From: Palsa-506 sp963836355
GTDB taxonomy: Bacteria > Actinomycetota > Actinomycetes > Streptosporangiales > Streptosporangiaceae
DNA length: 64,000 nt
Direction: 5' to 3'
NCBI GenBank assembly: GCA_963836355.1
Contig: CAWIJO010000002.1
Span: 372,001 to 436,000 of the forward strand
Made by a program: the position numbers and the translations under genes. The notes beneath the pieces are model-generated. The model was given only the letters and a program-made list of their open reading frames with translations, was not told the origin of the DNA and did not search any database. The number at the start of each line of letters is the position of its first letter. Positions within the stretch are counted from its first letter, which is position 1. Below, in pieces: positions 16,917 to 24,945 of this stretch.

Positions 16917-17438
16917 ATGGCACACACGCCGGGAACGCCGCCCGCTCCTAGCGGCCGGCTCCGCGGCGACGGGGCCGCGGGTGATCGCGGCCGTATCGTG
17001 CTCGACGACGTCTCCAAGCAGATCATCGAGCAGCTCCAGCAGGACGGCCGGCGGTCCTACGCGGCGATCGGCAAGGCGGTCGGGCTGTCCGAGGCCGCGG
17101 TGCGCCAGCGGGTGCAGCGCCTCACCGAGGCCGGCGTGATGCAGGTGGTGGCGGTGACCGACCCGCTGACGCTCGGCTTCCGCCGCCAGACCATGATCGG
17201 CGTCAGGTGCGTCGGCGACATCGAGCGGGTTGCCGACCTGCTGGCGGAAATGGCGGAGATCGATTACGTGGTGATCACCGCGGGATCCTTCGATCTCCTC
17301 ATCGAGGTCGTCTGCGAGGACGACGATCAGCTCCTGGAAATCATCGGCCGCGTGCGGACCATCCCGTGCGTGACTAGTACGGAGACCTTTGTGTACCTGA
17401 AGCTGCGCAAGCAGACCTACGGCTGGGGGACCAGATGA
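16917..17438 (+). CDS. Lrp/AsnC family transcriptional regulator
   Basis: 173 aa. N-terminal HTH at about residues 32-80 (LDDVSKQIIEQLQQDGRRSY, then AAIGKAVGLSEAAVRQRVQR) and a C-terminal RAM/effector domain with GVRCVGDIERVADLLAEM and DYVVITAGSFDLLIEVV. ATG at 16917 chosen for its AAGGAGG 7 nt upstream; an earlier in-frame start at 16848 lacks one. Overlaps the following aminotransferase by ATGA. It is probably its activator or repressor, with an amino acid or polyamine product as effector. Confidence 0.9.
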   Translation: MAHTPGTPPAPSGRLRGDGAAGDRGRIVLDDVSKQIIEQLQQDGRRSYAAIGKAVGLSEAAVRQRVQRLTEAGVMQVVAVTDPLTLGFRRQTMIGVRCVGDIERVADLLAEMAEIDYVVITAGSFDLLIEVVCEDDDQLLEIIGRVRTIPCVTSTETFVYLKLRKQTYGWGTR

Positions 17439-18844
17439 CCACCTCACACGGCAGCGGCGACGCGATAGCCCACCTTGCGGCACAGCAGGCATCGGCCAAG
17501 CGCCACATGTGGCTGCACTTCACCCGGATGTCCACGTTCATCGACGGCGACATGCCCGTTATCGTGCGAGGCTCGGGCCCCTACGTCTTCGACGACCACG
17601 GCAGGCGCTACCTGGACGGGCTTTCCGGCCTGTTCGTCAGCCAGATCGGGCACGGCCGCAAGGAGGTCGCCGAGGCTGCCGCCCGCCAGGGCAGCGAGCT
17701 CGCCTATTTCCCGCTCTGGTCGTACGGGCACCCGCGGGCGATCGAGCTCGCCGAGCGGCTGGCGGGAATGGCTCCCGGCGACCTCAACCGGGTGTTTTTC
17801 ACCACCAGCGGGTCCGAGGCGGTGGAGTCGGCCTGGAAACTGGCTAAGCAGTACTTCAAGATGACCGGCGAGCCAGGCCGCTACAAGGTGCTGAGCCGCG
17901 ACATTGCGTACCACGGCACCACGATGGGCGCGCTGGCGATTACCGGACTGCCCGGCCTCAAGGAGCCGTTCGAGCCGCTGCCGGCTGGCGGCGTCCGGGT
18001 GCCGAACACCAACTTCTACCGCGCACCGGGCTTCGTCGCCGATGACCTGGCGGGGTTCGGCAAGTGGGCGGCCGACGAGATCGAGCGGACGATCCTGCGC
18101 GAGGGACCGGAGACGGTGGCCGCCGTCTTCCTGGAGCCGCTGCAGAACTCGGGCGGCTGCTTCCCGCCGCCGCCCGGCTACTTCCAGCGGGTGCGGGAGA
18201 TCTGCGACCGATACGGGGTGCTGCTGGTCTCCGATGAGGTGATCTGCGCCTTCGGCCGTCTCGGATACCACTTCGGATCCCAGCGCTACGGCTACCAGCC
18301 GGACATCATCACCTTCGCAAAAGGCGTGACCTCGGGTTACGCGCCGCTCGGCGGGATGCTGGTCAGGGAAAGGCTGATGGAGCCGTTCACCAAGGGCGAA
18401 TCCAGCTTTGCGCACGGCATTACTTTCGCCGGGCACCCGGTGTCCTGCGCCGTGGCCCTGGCCAACCTCGACGTCTTCGAAAAGGAGGACCTGCCCGGCA
18501 ACGTCCGGGCCAACGAGGCAGGCTTCCGCGCCACCCTGGAGAAGCTGAACGACCTGCCGATCGTCGGCGATGTCCGCGGCGACGGGTACTTCTACGGAAT
18601 CGAGTTGGTCAAGGACAAGGCCACTCGCGAGACGTTCTCCGATCAGGAGTCGGAAGAGCTGTTGCGCGGCTTCCTCTCGCATGCCCTGTTCACGGCCGGG
18701 CTGGTGTGCCGGGCCGACGACCGCGGCGACCCGGTGATTCAGCTTGCCCCGCCGCTGACCTGCACTCAGGAGCATTTTGACGAGATGGAGCAGATTCTGC
18801 GCAGCGTGCTCACCGAGGCGTGGGCACGCCTCGGAGCCCCGTAG
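17435..18844 (+). CDS. class III omega-aminotransferase
   Basis: 469 aa PLP enzyme. N-terminal HMWLHFTRMS and GSGPYVFDDHGRRYLDGLSG are typical of the actinobacterial aspartate-aminotransferase-family / polyamine:pyruvate transaminases next to Lrp regulators. Motifs are TTSGSEAVESA, AYHGTTMG, VSDEVICAFGR (cofactor Asp), and the Schiff-base Lys in IITFAKGVTSGY. Likely acts on polyamine or omega-amino substrates with pyruvate. The divergent aldehyde dehydrogenase that would oxidise its product is reduced to a fragment here. Confidence 0.85.
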   Translation: MTTSHGSGDAIAHLAAQQASAKRHMWLHFTRMSTFIDGDMPVIVRGSGPYVFDDHGRRYLDGLSGLFVSQIGHGRKEVAEAAARQGSELAYFPLWSYGHPRAIELAERLAGMAPGDLNRVFFTTSGSEAVESAWKLAKQYFKMTGEPGRYKVLSRDIAYHGTTMGALAITGLPGLKEPFEPLPAGGVRVPNTNFYRAPGFVADDLAGFGKWAADEIERTILREGPETVAAVFLEPLQNSGGCFPPPPGYFQRVREICDRYGVLLVSDEVICAFGRLGYHFGSQRYGYQPDIITFAKGVTSGYAPLGGMLVRERLMEPFTKGESSFAHGITFAGHPVSCAVALANLDVFEKEDLPGNVRANEAGFRATLEKLNDLPIVGDVRGDGYFYGIELVKDKATRETFSDQESEELLRGFLSHALFTAGLVCRADDRGDPVIQLAPPLTCTQEHFDEMEQILRSVLTEAWARLGAP

Positions 18845-18984
18845 TCAGCCAACCGGCGGCCGGAGACAGGCAAACGTTACCGTTTCGTTATCACAAAAGG
18901 TGTCCTGCCATCCGCACCATACGTCTCTTACACGGTGAGACCGCCGAGGGCACCGGCCCCTGGCGCAGCGCTGTGGAGGATTCA

Positions 18985-19233
18985 ATGCCGGGCACCAGCG
19001 AGCAGTGGAGCGCACTCGACCGACAGAACGAGCGGCTGGTGGATGCCGGGGGGCAGCAGGCGCCGGCCGTCTCGCAGCCTGACTCGCAGTCACCGGATGA
19101 CGAGCACTCGGCATGCTCCGGGCCGCAAGCCGCCCATAATGCCGGCCGGCACCGCATGGGTACCCGCACGGCCGCGGCGGCGGTCATGGCGGCGCTGGCG
19201 ACCGCAGGCCGTCGGCCCCGGGCCGTCGCCTAG
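18985..19233 (+). CDS. possible small hypothetical protein
   Basis: 82-codon open frame starting MPGTSEQWSALDRQNERL with GGAGGA 4 nt before the ATG, which is close. It is rich in Ser, Gln, Asp and Ala, and its end is Ala-rich and basic (TRTAAAAVMAALATAGRR). No family is recognised. It could be chance; the gap 18845-19294 between two genes has no better candidate. A GC-rich inverted repeat around 19255-19300 may end the proS transcript. Confidence 0.3.
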   Translation: MPGTSEQWSALDRQNERLVDAGGQQAPAVSQPDSQSPDDEHSACSGPQAAHNAGRHRMGTRTAAAAVMAALATAGRRPRAVA

Positions 19234-19294
19234 GCCGCAGCAGCCTGCAGGGTTGCCTGGCCGGCCGCGTCGGCGGGGCGCCCGGCCGGCCGCC

Positions 19295-21004
19295 TCAGGC
19301 GTCCTTGGCCGCGAGCATCTCCCGCACTCGCGAAACCGCATCCCCGACCGGGACCCGGACCTTCTCGCCGGTCGCCCGCCAGGTGATCTCCACCACCCCG
19401 TCGGCCAGATCCCGGCTGCCGACGCTGACCCGGCACGGAATCCCGGTCAGCTCGGCGTCCCTGAACTTCACCCCGGGCCGCTCGTCCCTGTCGTCGATCA
19501 GCGCGTCGGCGCCGCCGGCCAGCAGCTCGCGGTAGACATCCCCGGCCACCGCGCGCGCCGCCTCGTCCTTGGTGGACAGCAGCACGACCGTCACCTCGGC
19601 GGGCGCCACCGCCACCGGCCAGACCAGGCCGGCGTCGTCGTGATGCACCTCGGCGATCGCCGCCATTGCCCGCTCCACGCCGACGCCGTAACAGCCCATG
19701 ATCGGCACGATCGCGGTGCCGTCCGGGCCGAGCACGGTCACCCCCAGCGCGGTGGTGTACTTGCGGCCGAGCTTGAAGATGTGCCCGACCTCGATGGCCC
19801 GGACCAGCTCAAGCGGCGTGCCGCAGCTCGGGCAGGGCTGGCCGGCCTGAACCTCGCGAAGGTCCGCCCACTGGCCGACGGTGATGTCCCGGCCTACGTC
19901 CACGCCGGTGAGGTGCACCTCGTCGGCGTTCGCCCCGGTGGTCATGTCCGTGCGGCCCTGCAGCGCGAGGTCGGCGACGACCGGCAGGTGCGACACCCCG
20001 ACGGCACCGAGGCTGCCGGGTGACGCGCCCAGCTCCGCCACGATCTCACCGGCCTGCGCGGGCCGGATCTCGATCGCGCCGGTCGCGTCGATCAGCTTCT
20101 GGTCGGCCAGCGGGTGATCGCCGCGCAGCAGCACCAGGGTGTGCTGCCCGTCGATCACCTGTACCAGCGTCTTGATCTGCCGGTCCGCGGCGATGCCGTG
20201 CTTGTTCACCAGGTCATCGATGGTCGCGACGCCGGGCGTGGGCAGTCGCCGCGGCGCCGGCGTGCCCGGGCCGTCCGCGATCGGCGGCAGCGCCGAGGTG
20301 GCCTTTTCTAGGTTGGCCGCGTAATCGCAGTTCGGGCAGCGGGCGACCAGGTCCTCGCCCGCCTCTGACGGGCACATGAACTCGATCGAGTCGCTGCCGC
20401 CCATGTTGCCGCTGGATGCCTCGACCGCGATCGCCGGGATGCCCAGCCTGGCGAAGATCCGCTCGTAGGCGCCGCGGTGCGCCTCGAACGAGGCGTCCAG
20501 CCCGGCCTCGTCGACATCGAAGCTGTAGGAGTCCTTCATGGTGAACTCACGCACCCGGAGCAGGCCGCTCTTCGGCCGCGGCTCGTCCCGGAACTTGACC
20601 TGGAACTGGTACCAGGACTGCGGCAGCTCCCGGTACGAGGCAAGCTCCAGCGCCAGCGTGGTGACAACTTCCTCGTGGGTCACGCCGAGCACAAGGTCCG
20701 CGCCCTTGCGGTCCTTAAGCCGGAACAAGATGTCGCCCATCACGTCGAGCCTGCCGCTCTGCTGCCAGAGCTGGGCGGGCTGCATCGACGGCAGCAGAAA
20801 CTCCTGCGCCCCGATCCCGTTCATCTCTTCCCTGATCACGTTCATGACCTTGGCGCGAACCCGGATGCCGAGCGGCAGCATCGAGTAGTGGCCGGCCATC
20901 AGCTGGCGGATGAAGCCGGCCCGGACCAGCAGCCGGTGGCTGGCCGCGTCGGCGTCGGCCGGATCCGCGCGCAATGTCGGGATGTGCAGCTGTGACCAGC
21001 GCAT
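19295..21004 (-). CDS. proS: prolyl-tRNA synthetase (bacterial type)
   Basis: Class II aminoacyl-tRNA synthetase that charges tRNA-Pro. 569 aa, bacterial length. Motif 1 region is near residues 45-75, motif 2 with KFRDEPRPKSGLLRVREF near 135-155, and motif 3 with IPIMGCYGVGVERAMAA near 440. The YbaK-type editing insertion against misacylated Ala-tRNA lies at about residues 240-390 (VATIDDLVNKHGIAADRQIK and following). The anticodon-binding domain fills the C-terminus. A possible -10 TAGAAT lies at 21053-21058 on the minus strand. A core housekeeping gene. Confidence 0.96.
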   Translation of the reverse strand: MRWSQLHIPTLRADPADADAASHRLLVRAGFIRQLMAGHYSMLPLGIRVRAKVMNVIREEMNGIGAQEFLLPSMQPAQLWQQSGRLDVMGDILFRLKDRKGADLVLGVTHEEVVTTLALELASYRELPQSWYQFQVKFRDEPRPKSGLLRVREFTMKDSYSFDVDEAGLDASFEAHRGAYERIFARLGIPAIAVEASSGNMGGSDSIEFMCPSEAGEDLVARCPNCDYAANLEKATSALPPIADGPGTPAPRRLPTPGVATIDDLVNKHGIAADRQIKTLVQVIDGQHTLVLLRGDHPLADQKLIDATGAIEIRPAQAGEIVAELGASPGSLGAVGVSHLPVVADLALQGRTDMTTGANADEVHLTGVDVGRDITVGQWADLREVQAGQPCPSCGTPLELVRAIEVGHIFKLGRKYTTALGVTVLGPDGTAIVPIMGCYGVGVERAMAAIAEVHHDDAGLVWPVAVAPAEVTVVLLSTKDEAARAVAGDVYRELLAGGADALIDDRDERPGVKFRDAELTGIPCRVSVGSRDLADGVVEITWRATGEKVRVPVGDAVSRVREMLAAKDA

Positions 21005-21217
21005 GACTTTGTGCCTCTGCTCAAAGAAGGACGGGATCCCGCGGAAGAACGCATTCTAGGGCTTCCGCGGCCGACCAGCCGCCAGTTATCTGACCAGCCG
21101 GTCTCATCAGGATCCTAAACGGCTGGTCCCCGCCCGGTCTTGGCCGGATCTCGCCATTGCCGCCGCCAGCCGGTCTCCGCGCTCCGCGCGGGCGGGGCAC
21201 CCGGCATCCGGCCGGCC

Positions 21218-22138
21218 TCAGGCGCTTTGCTGGTTTCCGCCGCCGGGCTCTGCGGTGAGGCGCAGGACCTGCTCGCGGACCCGGTCGAGGCTCGCACCCA
21301 GCGCAGCGAGCACGCGGGCGGCCACCCCGCTGCCCTCGCGGATAAGTCCGAGCAGGATGTGCTCGGTGCCGATGTAACCGTGGCCGAGGTCCCGCGCCTC
21401 GTCCCGGCCGAACTGGAGGACCTTCTTGGCGCGCGGCGTGAACGGGATATGCCCGGATGGGGCCGGCTGGCCAGGCCCGACGAGCTCCGCCACCTGCTTG
21501 CGAACGGCATCGAGGCCGATCCCGAGCGACTCAAGCGCCCGGCCGGCCAGGCCATCGCCCTCGCGGATAAGGCCGAGCAGCAGGTGCTCGGTGCCAATGT
21601 AGCCGTGGTCGAGCGTCCTGGCTTCCTCCTGGGCCAGCACCACAACCTGCCGCGCCCGGCCGTTGAACCGCTCGAACGCTGCCGCGCGCGAAGCGCGCGG
21701 GCGCCGGGTGCGGCGCCGTCGTGCTGGCAGCCAGGTTCGCATTGAATTGCCTCCTTGCGGTGAGTCGGATTCGCAGTACAGGCGAGGCAGCAGCCAGTCC
21801 CTGACCGTTGGCGCATCAGCGTTACCTGCGGTAATCGCGGCGATGACCGACATGGTCGCCGCTGGCGGATCGAGGTCGGCCCGCCAGCCGCGCATGGCCA
21901 GCAACTGCAGCATGGCCACCAGCGCGACCTGGTCATTCCCGCGCCGGAATGGGCGGCGGAGCACGAGGGCATGGAGCAAGGCCGCGGCGGCAGTCGCATC
22001 GTTGCCTGCCACGCCCTTTGCTTCGGCCAGTGTCTGCTCGGCGATCGCCAGGTCAAGCAAGTCCAGGGTCGCTTCCGTGCCGAGACCCAGGGTCTCGCTG
22101 GCAGCTAGTACCAGATCCGGAAGCTCGAGCGCGATCAT
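21218..22138 (-). CDS. degenerate Doc/Fic-like domain fused to ClpC-type N domain
   Basis: 306-aa open frame in two parts. Residues 1-125 resemble Doc toxins, including a helical ALLHALVLRRPF segment and a C-terminal VRDWLLPRL helix, but the HxFxxxNKR catalytic motif is R62-P-F-R-R-G-N-D-Q, with the His, Lys and Arg all changed. Residues 155-295 are two Clp N repeats (FERFNGRARQVVVLAQEEAR and HGYIGTEHLLLGLIREG twice) very like ClpC, with no AAA modules. Met133 (21742) has a perfect AAGGAGG 7 nt upstream (21750-21756), so a separate 174-aa ClpN protein may also be made. Coupled to the RHH gene by ATGA. Confidence 0.82.
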   Translation of the reverse strand: MIALELPDLVLAASETLGLGTEATLDLLDLAIAEQTLAEAKGVAGNDATAAAALLHALVLRRPFRRGNDQVALVAMLQLLAMRGWRADLDPPAATMSVIAAITAGNADAPTVRDWLLPRLYCESDSPQGGNSMRTWLPARRRRTRRPRASRAAAFERFNGRARQVVVLAQEEARTLDHGYIGTEHLLLGLIREGDGLAGRALESLGIGLDAVRKQVAELVGPGQPAPSGHIPFTPRAKKVLQFGRDEARDLGHGYIGTEHILLGLIREGSGVAARVLAALGASLDRVREQVLRLTAEPGGGNQQSA

Positions 22139-22377
22139 GACTCGCCGTCCCGCAGCAGCCTGAGTACTCGCTCGTGGCGGGCCAGGTTCTGCTCAAGCAG
22201 CCGGAGGAACTGCGCGTCACCCCGGCGCTGCTCGACGAGGGTCGCGATGGCCTCGCGCACCACCTCGGATACCGGGCGGCCTTCAGCCTCGGCTACCGCC
22301 TGCAACTGCTCGGCCAGGCCGGGTTCGAGTCTGAGCACCATGTTCTTCGTCCGTCCGGACTCACTCTCTGCCATCAT
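22135..22377 (-). CDS. ribbon-helix-helix (CopG-like) antitoxin-type protein
   Basis: 80 aa with a single RHH domain: NMVLRLEPGLAEQLQAVAEA as the strand and first helix, then GRPVSEVVREAIATLVEQRR. The C-terminal helix is charged and could form a coiled coil. Overlaps the Doc-like/ClpN gene by ATGA, the layout of a toxin-antitoxin pair. An inverted repeat over its start codon (22377-22392) suits autorepression. Whether it neutralises anything is unknown, since the Doc-like domain lacks catalytic residues. Confidence 0.78.
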   Translation of the reverse strand: MMAESESGRTKNMVLRLEPGLAEQLQAVAEAEGRPVSEVVREAIATLVEQRRGDAQFLRLLEQNLARHERVLRLLRDGES

Positions 22378-22392
22378 GATACCAAGGTATCA
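22377..22392. promoter_or_regulatory. operator-like inverted repeat at the RHH start
   Basis: Arms TGATACC (22377-22383) and GGTATCA (22386-22392) with a 2-bp spacer, touching the ATG of the RHH gene. RHH proteins bind such short repeats as dimers, so autoregulation is inferred. Confidence 0.5.
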
Positions 22393-22440
22393 CGATATCT
22401 GGCATCGGCCGAATCCGCATTCTCCGGCGCACGTGACGGC

Positions 22441-22566
22441 TAGGCTGTCCCGTGCCCGGGCGCCAGCCTGGGTGATGCAGCGGCAGCGAAGTCCGGTGCG
22501 AACCCGGCGCTGTCCCGCAACGGTGATGCCCTCCGGGGCCAAGCCCGGTCGCCTGCCGCCGCATCC
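22441..22566 (+). promoter_or_regulatory. cobalamin (B12) riboswitch
   Basis: The conserved core is visible: AAGTCCGGTGCGAACCCGG at 22489-22507, then CGCTGTCCCGCAACGGTGA at 22508-22526 (L5/J6 region) and AAGCCCGGTCGCCTGCCGCC at 22541-22560. It lies 33 nt before the Ni/Co permease start, so adenosylcobalamin would repress cobalt uptake. The outer P1 pairing is not well resolved by eye. Confidence 0.9.
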
Positions 22567-22598
22567 ACGGATACCGGCTCTCGGCGGAAGGGCTCGTC

Positions 22599-23678
22599 GT
22601 GCGGGGATCTCCGGCCAGCCTGCGCCGTGCCGAGTGGGGCAGGCTCACCGCCATGACGCTGGCGGTGCTGGCCGTCAACGGCCTGGGCTGGGGCATCTTC
22701 CTCACCACGGTGCTGCCGCACCACCTGCATTACGCGAAGCTCGGCGTCGGGCTCGGCGTCGCGTTCACCGCGTGGACGCTCGGCCTGCGGCACGCATTCG
22801 ATGCCGACCACATCTCCGCCATCGACAACGTGACCCGCAAGCTGATGTCGGACGGCAGGCGGCCGCTCGGCACCGGTTTCTTCTTCGCGCTTGGACACTC
22901 GGCCGTGGTGGTCGCGGTCGGGGCCGGGATCTCGATCGCCGTCCGGGCCGTGTTCGGCGCCGTCGTTGATCCGCGGTCGGCCTACCAGACGCTCGGCGGG
23001 ATGCTCGGCACGCTGACCGCTGCTGGCTTCCTCTACCTGATCGCGTTCCTGAACCTGATCGTGCTGGCCGGCATCGTCCGGGTCTTCCGCGAGATGCGGC
23101 TCGGCACCTTCGACGAGGCGGAACTCGAGCGGCAACTGCAGGCCCGCGGCCTGATGTACCGATTCTTCGGCCGGTTAATGCGCGCCATCAGCCATACCTG
23201 GCAGATGTTCTTCGTCGGGCTAATCTTCGGCATCGGCTTCGACACCACCACCGAGGTCGTGCTGCTAGCCGCCACTGGCTACGCGGCAACCGAGGGCCTG
23301 CCGTACTACGCTGTGCTCGCCCTCCCGCTGTTGTTCTCCGGCGGCATGATGCTGTTCGACAGCCTGGACGGCTGCTTCATGAACTTCGCCTACGGCTGGG
23401 CATTCGCCCGGCCGGTCCGCAAGGTGTACTACAACCTGGTGGTGACGGCCTTGTCCATCGCGGCGGCATTCCTGGTCGGCACCGTCGAGATTCTCGGCGT
23501 GCTGACGGACGAACTGCACCTGCATGGCGCTTTCTGGGCCTATCTGTCGAATTTTGATATCAACAAGGCTGGCTTTACCATCGCCGGGCTTTTCGTCGCG
23601 GTGTGGGTAATCGCCATGGCCGTATGGCGTTTCGGTAAAATCGAGGCCCGCTGGGAAATAACTGGCCGCCAGCCCTGA
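22599..23678 (+). CDS. nickel/cobalt transporter, NiCoT family
   Basis: 359-aa inner membrane permease with about eight hydrophobic segments. The family signature RHAFDADHISAIDNVTR is at about residues 64-80, followed by GTGFFFALGHSAVVV and the later GFDTTTEV motif. The metal is probably cobalt, because a cobalamin riboswitch precedes it. GTG start with GGAAGGG at 22586-22592. The stop codon lies in a small direct-repeat cluster. Confidence 0.9.
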   Translation: MRGSPASLRRAEWGRLTAMTLAVLAVNGLGWGIFLTTVLPHHLHYAKLGVGLGVAFTAWTLGLRHAFDADHISAIDNVTRKLMSDGRRPLGTGFFFALGHSAVVVAVGAGISIAVRAVFGAVVDPRSAYQTLGGMLGTLTAAGFLYLIAFLNLIVLAGIVRVFREMRLGTFDEAELERQLQARGLMYRFFGRLMRAISHTWQMFFVGLIFGIGFDTTTEVVLLAATGYAATEGLPYYAVLALPLLFSGGMMLFDSLDGCFMNFAYGWAFARPVRKVYYNLVVTALSIAAAFLVGTVEILGVLTDELHLHGAFWAYLSNFDINKAGFTIAGLFVAVWVIAMAVWRFGKIEARWEITGRQP

Positions 23679-23731
23679 ACCGGGCCAGCATCGGGCCAGC
23701 ACTGAACCGGGCGCACTGAACCGGGCCAGCC
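23675..23731. repeat. direct repeats beginning at the permease stop codon
   Basis: Copies of CTGAACCGGGCCAGCA start at 23675, 23702 (shortened) and 23716, with a partial copy at 23691. The TGA of the first copy is the stop of the NiCoT gene. Confidence 0.6.
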
Positions 23732-23770
23732 ATGAGTTTTGCGCCGTAATTATCCGGGCACCGGTTCAGC

Positions 23771-24016
23771 ATGCTGCCGGACCGGCCGATACGCAGGGTA
23801 CCGAGCTTCATGCTGGGCATCGCCGCGATCTTCGACCTGACCGGCGTCGCGGTATTCCGGCTGCTGCGCATTAGCCTGCCGGGTGCCGCCAGGCCGGCCC
23901 AGCGGAGTCTGGCTGCCGGTGCATTCGCGGCGGCTACCGCGGAAATCCAGTCGGCCTATCGCGAGGTAATGATGCACGCTGGTGACAACACAGGCGGCGT
24001 GACCTTAACCGCGTGA
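23771..24016 (+). CDS. small hypothetical protein
   Basis: 81-codon frame; an internal ATG at 23810 is an equally good start. Strong third-position G/C and a GTGA overlap with the following gene at 24013 suggest that it is real. From the second Met it reads MLGIAAIFDLTGVAVFRLLR, an amphipathic or membrane-touching helix, then a soluble tail with EIQSAYREVM. No family recognised. Confidence 0.42.
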   Translation: MLPDRPIRRVPSFMLGIAAIFDLTGVAVFRLLRISLPGAARPAQRSLAAGAFAAATAEIQSAYREVMMHAGDNTGGVTLTA

Positions 24017-24602
24017 CCAACCACGACGACACCAGCGGAATCGGGCGGCCACCCGGTCCCCGGCAGGCTTTCCGGCAGCCGCCGTGGCAGTCCGGCGGAT
24101 CGCATGATGACGCACCGGCGAGCCGCCCCCACCCGGCCGTGAACCAGTCCCCGGCAGCCTGGCCCGCCGACGTGGACCAGGTTGCCAGCATCGTGCTTGA
24201 GCGGATCCGGGCTCAGCTCGGGCCGCGGGCAGGCAGGCCGATGGACACCCCGGCCGCCGACCAGGCGGTTGCCCTTCGCGACCAGGCGCCTGAACTCTAC
24301 GAGCTCTGGCTGCGGATCGCCAGGGAGCGGGCGGCGACCGCCAACTACGTCGAGCGGGCCCCGTACGAGGTACCCGAGCGGCTGGCCCAGGCCGGCCGCG
24401 TGCGCTCGGCGCGCTGATCATCGTGCTGGCGTTCTGCGGGTACCTTGCCTGGCTCGGCGGGCCCGGACCGTACATCGGCGGCCTCATCGCGCTGGTCAAC
24501 CTCGGCGCGATGGTCGGCATCTTCTTCGGCCTGAGTCCCGAGCGGCTGTCCGGGCGCCGTCCGCGGACAGAACCGGCCCGCCGCGAGACCGCGCCAGATT
24601 AG
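24013..24602 (+). pseudogene. DUF2335-like membrane protein, frameshifted
   Basis: From the GTG at 24013 the frame gives a Pro/Gly-rich lead, then ELYELWLRIARERAATANYV and PYEVPERLAQAGRVR, and stops at 24417. The frame starting at 24405 continues with LGALIIVLAFCGYLAWLGG, a second hydrophobic helix and a basic tail to TAG 24600-24602. Together they form a soluble helical part plus two transmembrane helices, like DUF2335 proteins. One base is missing near 24403. Function unknown; the family match is by pattern only. Confidence 0.6.
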
Positions 24603-24945
24603 CCGCACACGAAACACTTGCCTCTATCGTTTCAATTCACCGGTCGGCGAATTTTAGTGGTTAGGATTCGTCCGGCGTGCACCGGACAGATGTTAACCAC
24701 TAACGAAGGGCCCGGTTCTTGCGCCAGCCACGTACTCGGGCAGCCCTGCGCAGCCGCGTACTACTACAACTCCTTGACGCCGGTGCACACGGCTGTAGAT
24801 TATTGGGCAGGTACCCCCACCAAGGGAGGCCCGCATCCGTCCGGCCAGCAGCGCGGCGAGTGCCGCCGAGGCACAGCCTGCTAACAGCGCGGCAGTTGCA
24901 CCGGGGCCACCGCCGAGTGTCAGCGCGTCTGCGGAGAGCATCAGC
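24603..24945. other. intergenic region with nested inverted repeats
   Basis: No coding pattern is seen. Less GC-rich than the genes around it. Holds the nested hairpin at 24654-24703 and, closer to the PaaX gene, the sequence leading to its GTG start at 24946 (GGAGAG about 8 nt upstream). No clear -35/-10 pair was found. Confidence 0.5.
24654..24703. repeat. nested inverted repeat (possible terminator)
   Basis: Outer perfect 10-bp arms TTAGTGGTTA (24654-24663) and TAACCACTAA (24694-24703); inner arms GTCCGG (24670-24675) and CCGGAC (24682-24687). It can fold as one long interrupted hairpin. It could end the upstream gene or be a regulatory site. Confidence 0.55.

Noticed and set aside
17444..18775. 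443-codon minus-strand frame over the omega-aminotransferase
   Set aside because: Antisense shadow of a clear PLP enzyme.
21140..22163. plus-strand frames over the ClpN module
   Set aside because: Antisense shadows; the minus strand has double Clp N motifs and ATGA coupling.
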